Origin: Ancylostoma caninum
Lineage: Eukaryota > Nematoda > Chromadorea > Rhabditida > Ancylostomatidae
DNA: 64,000 bases
Assembly (NCBI GenBank): GCA_037903475.1
Contig: JBAJFG010000362.1
Location: 372,001 to 436,000, forward strand
Direction of reading: 5' to 3'
The translations under genes were made by a program, and so were the position numbers. Shown in pieces: positions 13,001 through 22,000 of the stretch (position 1 is its first letter; each line of letters opens with the position of its first letter). The notes below the pieces were generated by a model. It did no database searches and was not told where the DNA came from. It saw only the letters and a list, made by a program, of their open reading frames with translations.

Positions 13001-16000
13001 CCCGTGGTAGCCCGAATAGCACCCATGGTAGCCCGAATAGCACCGTATGGCGCCCGAGCCCCGCCCATTTTACGGATTGGAGCCGAGGTGACATGCGGCT
13101 CCAATCCCTATCGGGTTCGGCTCCAATCCGGCGAATGTCTGAGAAGATACAAAAAAATCTATTCAAACAGCGGCAGGTAGACAGATTTTAGGCGCTGCTC
13201 CAGCTAACTGGTAACAATCCCATAAATTTTGTGGATTTCAACTCATTTCCAGCTAAATTTTTCATAGGGCCGTTCTGCAACCGCCATAAGGAGTTATTCA
13301 TATATACTTGCTATGCGTCAAAGTTTATGCGCCGATACGCTGTGCAAAAGAGGGAGGTAGAAGAGAATTCCCAGCAGGTCAGCAGTGTTCCTGGTTTTGC
13401 CGTTGCGACTGCCGCGCGAACAAACCGCGTTTCCATTTTTGACGCTTTGAATCGGCGCGAAAACTGTGAAATTTTGGAGAGGCGTGTAAACTTTGACGCG
13501 CCGCAAGCACGAATAACGCCTAACTTTCAAAAAGCAGAGAAAAAAACATTCGCGCGATCATCCGAGGCATATGGAAATACTATGTTGTTACATAAGTTTC
13601 CACTGTTTTCGCACAGGGATTTTTAAACGCTTGCAAGAAATTATTCCCGATTAGGTTTTGTTTATGTTAACATATCCTTTTAACGCGCTTGATCTCGCGA
13701 ACATTCCCGAGTGTGAATCACATTTTCGTCTGGTTTTGAAAATGTAATTAAGTGCGGAGTGAACGCTTCAAGAATGCAATGATGGTAACAACAATTGCAC
13801 GGATAATAAGTGGAACATAAGGTTGAAAGAGGCTAACTAAATTTGGGTTGAGTAATCTAGAGGCCATTCTTATTCTCGAGATACTTCCTCTCTCCATTTT
13901 ATTGCCGAGCAGTCTCAAGCACAGCCACCAAACTTGATAACCCAAAATTTTGATTATGCCATTTACTCTCTGGAATTGAAGCAAACTGCGGTGAGATTTT
14001 TCCACTGTGACTGGGAACACCAATTATTTGAGGACACTAATCGGTAATATTTTATGGCAAATTCCAAGCGTTCTGTGTAAGTCGCATCACTGTGCCACAC
14101 TGTGTGGAGCGCCTTAATTTTGTTGGTCGAACTCTCTGGAAAAGCAAAGAGCTCGCAGAGGAATGATTAATAGCGCATTATGTAGCAGAAGTCTGGCTCT
14201 AACACAGCGCCGGTTATCAGACCACAAGAATGTCTAATATAGGAGAGCCGATTTCTCATAGTGACCTCCGGCAAACCCATGATTTTTCGTCGGTCCCATG
14301 GTATGTCAGCACTGAAAGCCCCATATCCCCACTTCAAGTGACTGTTTACGAGCCCTCATAATCACAACATTTCTCCTAGACCACCATCAACAACCAGTCG
14401 CGGTAATTTGTCATCCACATGCCTCAAAGAAAAGTGCTTATCCCAGGTGATTTGTTATGAGATTTGAGTAATAACTGGTAATAAATCAAGCAGATGCTGT
14501 GTGCTAACCACAGCAGGCTATGTACTAGCAACATCAGCTGTTTAATCATCCATAAAAATTTCGTACGAAAGTTATGTAATGGAGTAAATTGTAGGTGTAT
14601 CTGAGCAAAATGTACAATAGGTTAGGCGTTACACCAATACTTCATTATAAACATAAAAACACACTTAACTGCCTATGCAAAATTCTATTCAAGCAGAGAA
14701 GTAATGAATAAATCCCAGAGCGAAATTCATCTGCTGAAATTTGGACCAGTGGAAAATTCAGGTGTACATTTCCCTTCTGCACTACAAGGATTGATGTATG
14801 AGGGAAAAGAGCAGATCGGTCGGAACTCAATTCGTGGGTTATGCTACTAGGTATGATGCCAGCTGCCGATAGATGAGCTCCATCTTTGGCTGGCACAATC
14901 CCAGCCAGCCGCTGACCCCGCCCTAATTGCTAGGGTCCAAAAGGTCTGTTTCCCGGTAGTGGAGGTAAGAAACGCTATGAACCGCTAATACAAACACCTC
15001 TCCGTCTACTCACTTAGCCGTAAACAAAAAAAACCACACACACAACGAGCACAATAGCGATGCCTGCTAAAATTGAATCAAAATCGCTTTTGTCCCAATC
15101 AGCGTGAAAACTATACCAGTAGAGAAACAAGAAGGAAATAGTTCTGCTACACCATTATGGTTTTAAAACAAAAAAAACCACATCCACGAATGTAAAACAA
15201 GTACGAAACTAACAGAAAAAAAAACAAATAAAACAGAGAAGAAGGGAAATGATTGGAAAAGAAATGAAAATTATTAAAGAAAAAAATGTAAAACAAGAAC
15301 AAAACTAAGAAAGCTGAAATGCAATGGAAGAAAAAGTAAGAGAAAACGAGCAAAACAAAAATAAGCATACATAGATCAGCGAACAAGCCAGAAAATGAAA
15401 AAAAAACTTGAAGAAAAAAAAAAGAAACAAAAAGTGAAGTGAAGAACATAAAGAAGGATGACTCCAACAAGCTTACCCCAGTGGCATAAAGCAATCGCCG
15501 GTCTGCAGTTGCGATATTATCAAACCTGGCTGAGTCCAACAGCATCCATACAAACCTTGAAAGAAATATCTATTAGGTAGTAATCTAAGTTTTCGCTGTT
15601 TTGAAATTTTCGACAGAAAAAGTTTTATAAAAAAGCGAATAAGCACAGGTACCAATCGAGCTATGCACCATAACAGTCGCTGGTCTTTTGCCGTTTTTAC
15701 AGCTGGGGCTCCACTCCGCTGCTCCAGAGATCCGTGGACTATGACGGAAAAAACTGGGTCGGGTAGTGCTCGAAGTCACTGACTTTGGCAAATCGGTTCT
15801 CGCTCAATAGACATTCTTGTGATCTGATAATCGGCGCTTGGTTAGAGCTTGATTTTCGCTACACAACGCGCAATTAGAAATTCTTCTGCAAGCTCTTCGC
15901 CTTTCCGGAGAGTTCGACCAACAAAATTAAGGCGCCCTCAACATTTGTCCCAGAAATGCACCAATTAATGTCCGCAAACTGTTGATGTTTGTAGTCACTA

Positions 16001-19000
16001 TGGGAGAAATTCCACTTCAATTCGCGTCAACTCCAGAGAGAAATACGGCATAATCAAAATTTTGGGTTACCAAGTTTGGCGCCTGTGCTTGAGACCGCTC
16101 GACAATAAAATGGGGAGAGAAAGTACCAGCAAGAATAAGAATGGTCTCAGTATTACTCCACCCTAATTTGGTTAGTATCATACAGCGTTATGGTAAAATT
16201 TTTTTGCGTGCAAGTGCAGTCACCGAATTTGCATTCTTGAAGGGTTCACTCCGAAATTAGTTACATCTTCAGTACAAGAAGCAAAATTAGGTCTCACATT
16301 CCAGAATGTTTGCGAGATCATGCGGTTTAAAATAGTATCTAGATATGCGCGAAATCTAAAAGGTATCCATTTATTAGAAGCCTTTGAAACGCGAAAACAA
16401 CGGAAACTTATGTTACAACCTAATATTAGGTATACTCGAATATCCAATGTTGAATATTCAAAAGTGTGGTAGTTGTGCCTGTACAGAACTCAATAAATCA
16501 CGCATTTATCATTGCTTCTCAGATTGAACACTAAATGCTTGCCCTTACCTTGATCCCAGATATTTGGTGCATATTCGATAGGCGCAATAGGAACCGACAC
16601 CAGCGACAAGAAGTACACCACTGGCACGAGCTGAAATTGCAAACTAAACTGTAAAGAAGCGTTTCAGAGAAACTGAACTAAGGCTATCAAAAAATACTAC
16701 TCGAAAATTTGCAGTATCAAATTAGTTAACTGAAATATTCATCCAATTTCAAGTAAAAGTAAAGGATTTATCATATCTGTTTAATGTATGTGCACTGCAC
16801 ATGATGCAGTTAGGTATAAAAATTAGACTTCAGAAAATTTCTTAGAACAAACAATCTATGTCAGAACTTACAATAACATGAGTCAAGATGGAAAATTGCA
16901 TAGTACTGAGGAAAGAGAGAGGTGTAACCACGAAATTTTTCGGGCATGAGCAACTTGTGACTCTCAAAACAGATCGCTAAAATTCAGTAACTTTAAACTC
17001 ATCAAGATCCAATATTTGTACACTCAGTGATAAAATTTGTAGTCCCACTGCATCTGATCCATCATTACACACTTCTGTATCACTTTTATGCTCTTACACA
17101 TGGTTTTGATGTTGAACAACAAGAATTGACTGCATCTTGGAAATATGTGTGCCGCCAAGTTTGTTGACAAGTGTGCAGGCCGCTGCCTACACGATTAAAA
17201 GTTCTCCAAGATGTGTTATTTTACAGTGGGATTAATATGGTATGCAGGAGGCAACCATGGGATGCTTTCTGATCAATCGGAGCATCTATAGAAAGCCTGG
17301 TCATCTGACACTTTCTCTCCTTTGTACGCGGCAGGGATTCAGATATAGCCTCTCACTACCTTCATCAGTGATTTTTTGTTTTCTAATGAATCTGCTGAGC
17401 TCAAGGAGAACAACTTGTTTTCTACTGATAAACCTCGATAAAACAACGGTACTTAACACACCTATCTTCAGATTTACCATTAATACAATATTCAAGGTTT
17501 TAGGAACAAAAATTTGTTGCCCCCTCCCCAACCGAAAGGCTGCCAAATTTTCCAAATTAGCTTGCAAAATTTTCAAAAACTTTGTGGAAGCATAATTTCA
17601 GTCCATTTTTGTTATTCCCAAATAAAAATTACTGATTCAGTGTAAAGAGTAATATTTTCACTATGTTCCTTGTCCATCCGGGTCCTCAGAAGGCGAAGAT
17701 CTCAGCTTTTCCATGCCCCCCCCCCCTTCCTTTCTGCATCTGCCACTGCATCTCTCTATGCATATTCAGAAAAAAATCCCAACTAGGGGGAATCCCCGAG
17801 ACCTCCTGAATGACTACTCCGCATCCATTCCTTGTTGTCGCACGATCTTTACAACTGCTTACTTGAGAAACGCGAGAAAAATTTAGACAAAAACAGATAG
17901 CTTGCACGAATACGACACCGTCGTGTAACCCGAGAACGTCGGCTGGCGTAAACGTTGCGCTAAACATTTCTCAAGTGTCTGCGCCACCCGGAATACACCC
18001 ATTACAACTCGTTCATAAGTCAATACCGATCTATCGTTATCTCTTGTATGTGATACAGAATCTCGATCGATAAGACAGAAAGTTCTGTACCACCCTTTTT
18101 TTGATGGAGGTTAGTGCTGAGTAAATATTATTCAGCCAGATTTTCTTCACAAAAAGTTGATTCGCCAGTGCGTCTCTTACTCGTGATCACTTGCCTGATA
18201 TATTGATCCTTATCGTGACCGATATCCTCATATTAAAATTGAGACACACATCCGCATCATAATGACGCTGAACACTTGTTGCGAGGATCTTGGAATATTA
18301 CCGTTCATTTGGTGAACCAAGAAAAAAAGAACGGAAACTAGCGAGGATGGATTGCATGGAAAAAGCTGGCACAAATCTATGAGGTTTCAATGCCTTTATC
18401 AAAGGAAGTAGGACAGACAGAAAACAGCAGATCAGCTATGAAAATGGAAGTGGCCACAAAATGAGCAGGAGTAGAGTGAGAAATCTCATCTACCTACGAG
18501 ATATTTGCACTGTTTGTAGTGCTGAGTTAACATAGCGGATTTGACGGAACGACATGAACCAGTTGCCGAAGTCTAAACCAACTTCACATCCTTAGGAATT
18601 TTCCTCTCTCATAAATTTCACCTCTTTGCGTGTCACCAAAGTCAAACAAGACAGAAATATGTACATCAATCCGCGAGGAAAGAAGCTATCAACTGACAAA
18701 TCCACGGAATGAACCAGAGAAATATAAGTTCCCATGGAATAAATACTTCTGAAAAGTGTATCAGTGATCTCAATCCCGCTATTTAGATAATGAAATAGTT
18801 ATTGAGATGAATCGCTGTGAAGCCGAAGAAGGAGTAAAAAACGCGAATATGCATAATGGTGTCATCGTGTGCCAGGCGTGAACAATCCAAATATGCACAA
18901 AGACGCGCATAGTTTTCATCTGCGTGTTAGATGTCCGAAAAGAAGGCCATAAGTGGTAGTGCAAATAAAATCTACGTACTTGTCACCGATATGAGCTCAT

Positions 19001-22000
19001 TTTGTTTTCTGTTTCTTCACATCATCGCGACCACCACTTTGGAATTGGGGACATTTCTGAAGCCCTAGCGACCAAGTACAAATTTATCTATGCCGTGAAA
19101 CTTTAGCAACATTTTGATCTGATCGCCGTAATGCTAATCAGTTATTGACGAAGGTTGTGTATTGAAGAATAAGACAACGATAGAAACCTCTGTGCTCAAC
19201 GCCTCACTGGGAGGATGCGATGAACAGAATGAAAGACACTCAAGTGTCGAATGGTGTCTGTCAATGTTTGAATAAAATGTGAATCATATTGACGACATTA
19301 GCGGTTATATGCAAAGCAAAAAGACCCTCCCGTACCACCTCAACGAATTTCCCAACAGGGCCAAACTAAAACTCCGAAAAAGAGTTTCGTACTACTCTGC
19401 CGTCGCAGTAATTGCAGTGTTTTCATCAAGTTACAGTTCAGCTGCTGCCGAGTGCAACTTTTCGCACACTTAGGACCTCCATTAGTACTTGGCCTTGAAC
19501 CTGCGATACAGCTGACAGTTGTCTCGTGCTTAAGTGCAGTGGTCAAATTTCACCTCTGTAACCTAAGTCAACGTACTACTTAAACTATTGAAGTGCCTCG
19601 AACTTTGGTTAAATAACCTTCTTGTAGAGCATAGAAGTTGCTTGGGTTGTTCAGCCAAGGAAGAAATTCGGTGTACACCTAGAGCAGTTATAGGTTTGAA
19701 AGGTGGCTTATCTTTGTTTTGGAAGTTGTACAAGACGTCATTGACTTCAGAACTGCCAGAACTATCTAGAAAGATGAAGTTTATCATCCCAAAAGATGTA
19801 TTGCTTCCACTATCCCTTCACTTTTTGAATTTCGTTAGTCTTTTTAAGATGGAGAACATTGCTAAAATAACTGCCGACCTTTGCCAGAACCTGAAGCATA
19901 TATCGCTATATACTCACCTTATTGCTTCGATGGAGTAAGACTTTGAAGAGAACTACCTTCTACAGAAAACTCTTATCTCACAAGTCTTCCCTATGTCGCT
20001 CCAGTACTAGCCCAACTAAGGAAGACAACAATGCAAAATGCGCTGGCATTGCGCTTTTTCGACTGATCCCACAGGTGGCCCGCCACTCAGTCATCAGCTT
20101 TGATGCAAATTCCAGGATGAATTCCAGGATGACGGTAATGTCACAACACTCGAAAAGCACCCTGCATGAAGAGCACAAAGGGACGAAATCATTCATCAAG
20201 TGGCAGCAGTGGACAAATGTTCGCTCGTGCATGATTACTACCGCTGGCTCTCCGAAAACATTTAATTTTCAATGTATCAAACTGCTCAAGTAAAACTACG
20301 TGTTTAGGTAGAGGGAAGAAATTTATGGACTAAGTATTGAAGACAGTCTCGAGGAGACTCCAGAAAGCGTAGACAAGATAGAGTTCAGGTATCTCATCCG
20401 ATCGATAAATACACCTTGTGGTTACAATGCAATCAAACAGACGTTGACTAGATTTTCACAACTGGTGCACCAAGTTTTCGTCATCGGTTCACGGGCAATT
20501 TACGTATAATGCTTGTATCTAATCATCCGCCCATGATTAATGCTACGTCTTCGTTACGAATTTCAGCAACGTCAACGTACGCGGAAATATGAATCTTTGA
20601 GGACTTTTGCAAAGAAGAGTTCATCTAGACGAGGTTGGTTTCGATATGTTGTTTATTTCATGAGAGTCTGATGAAAGCAAGAAAGAAAGTCTCAGACAAA
20701 GTTGACCAGCGCTGGTGCTAAGGTAATTTGTGAAGTTATGGCAAATAAAAAAATGTCCACAAAAATGTACACATATCAGTTTGGAAAATGAAAACAGCGA
20801 GGCGATGAAGAATGTACATGAATTATTCACAAAGCATCCTGCAAATTTGCAAGACGGAGCGGCCGCCCGACTGAAAACTGCCGAGCATTTTCTATTTGTC
20901 GATTGGAGTACGTGGTCTTCTTGTGCAAACAAGATCAAGTAGGTTTGCGAAAAAATCAAGGGATCTTCAGCTTCTTATCAATGGTGCTTATCGAACATGT
21001 AAGAACATTTCTGGAAACGAGCGGCACGCAACTCTAACAGTTGACGAGCGATCGAAAACATGTTATCGAAAGCAGAGAAGGAGTGCGGTATTTACAAAGG
21101 AAACCATAGATTTTTTCCTCGGACGTAAGACGATAAGTGAGCAACAATTAACAACATGTGGACACAACATTGCAGTAATCCATTATCAGTTTGCGAAAAA
21201 CTGCCAAAAAACTGACATTTCAATGAGGAGCCTAGCATTTGGACAGAGGGGCTGAATTTCGCAAATTCACGAAAACATGTAAGACCAAGGCATCAAAATC
21301 GGGTGGATTAATGGCCTAAGCGAAGAAAAAGTTTATTTAGGAGCAAATAAAAACCGAGTAATTTAATAAACTACTAACTGAGGAGTCAATTAAAAAAGAC
21401 CCAAATATTCGACAATAGAAGAGCAGTTCTCGTCATTTCCCAAGAGCTGTGCTGTCATTTTTCATACATCCAAATTACCGACCCTTCCGAAATCGAATAT
21501 TCGATTTCGAATAGATCCAACATACCACTCGGTCCTAAGCAAACTAGTCAGCAGGAAAGCCACTCATGATCATTCACAGAGGTTTGTAATTACAAATAAG
21601 AAGTTTTATTTGGTGATAGCATAGATGAGGGATTTCGAACTTGAAACAGATCCAGAGTTAAAAGATGTGAATGATATGGTACTCGATCATAATCGTAACT
21701 TATTTGAATAGCTTGAAGATCAGAGTTTCAAATGCATAGATAAGAACTTGTATAAACTCACAAAAATGAATCATAGTAATAAACAAATAAAAAGAACACT
21801 CGAAAAGGATTTTGTGTTGGAAGCTGCAATTTATCAGATAGTTTCCCTGCGAGGAACAAAATGTAACAGAGATAGACGTGATTACGTGTTCTCGAGGCTT
21901 TAATAAGTGCGATTGAGCCGAAAGTAGGGCAAATTAAGAAAAAAAAAACGCAGAAAAAATTGCAAACATATTCCCCGCAAACATCGAAGCAAACATTATT

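Noticed and set aside
10006..13150. CRISPR-like array from the aatagcaac repeats
   Set aside because: Units are contiguous with no unique spacers, and the genome is eukaryotic.
15147..15545. 132-residue minus-strand frame, very Phe-rich
   Set aside because: Most of it comes from A-rich simple sequence. Only the end overlaps real gene 1 exon 3, in a different use of the sequence.
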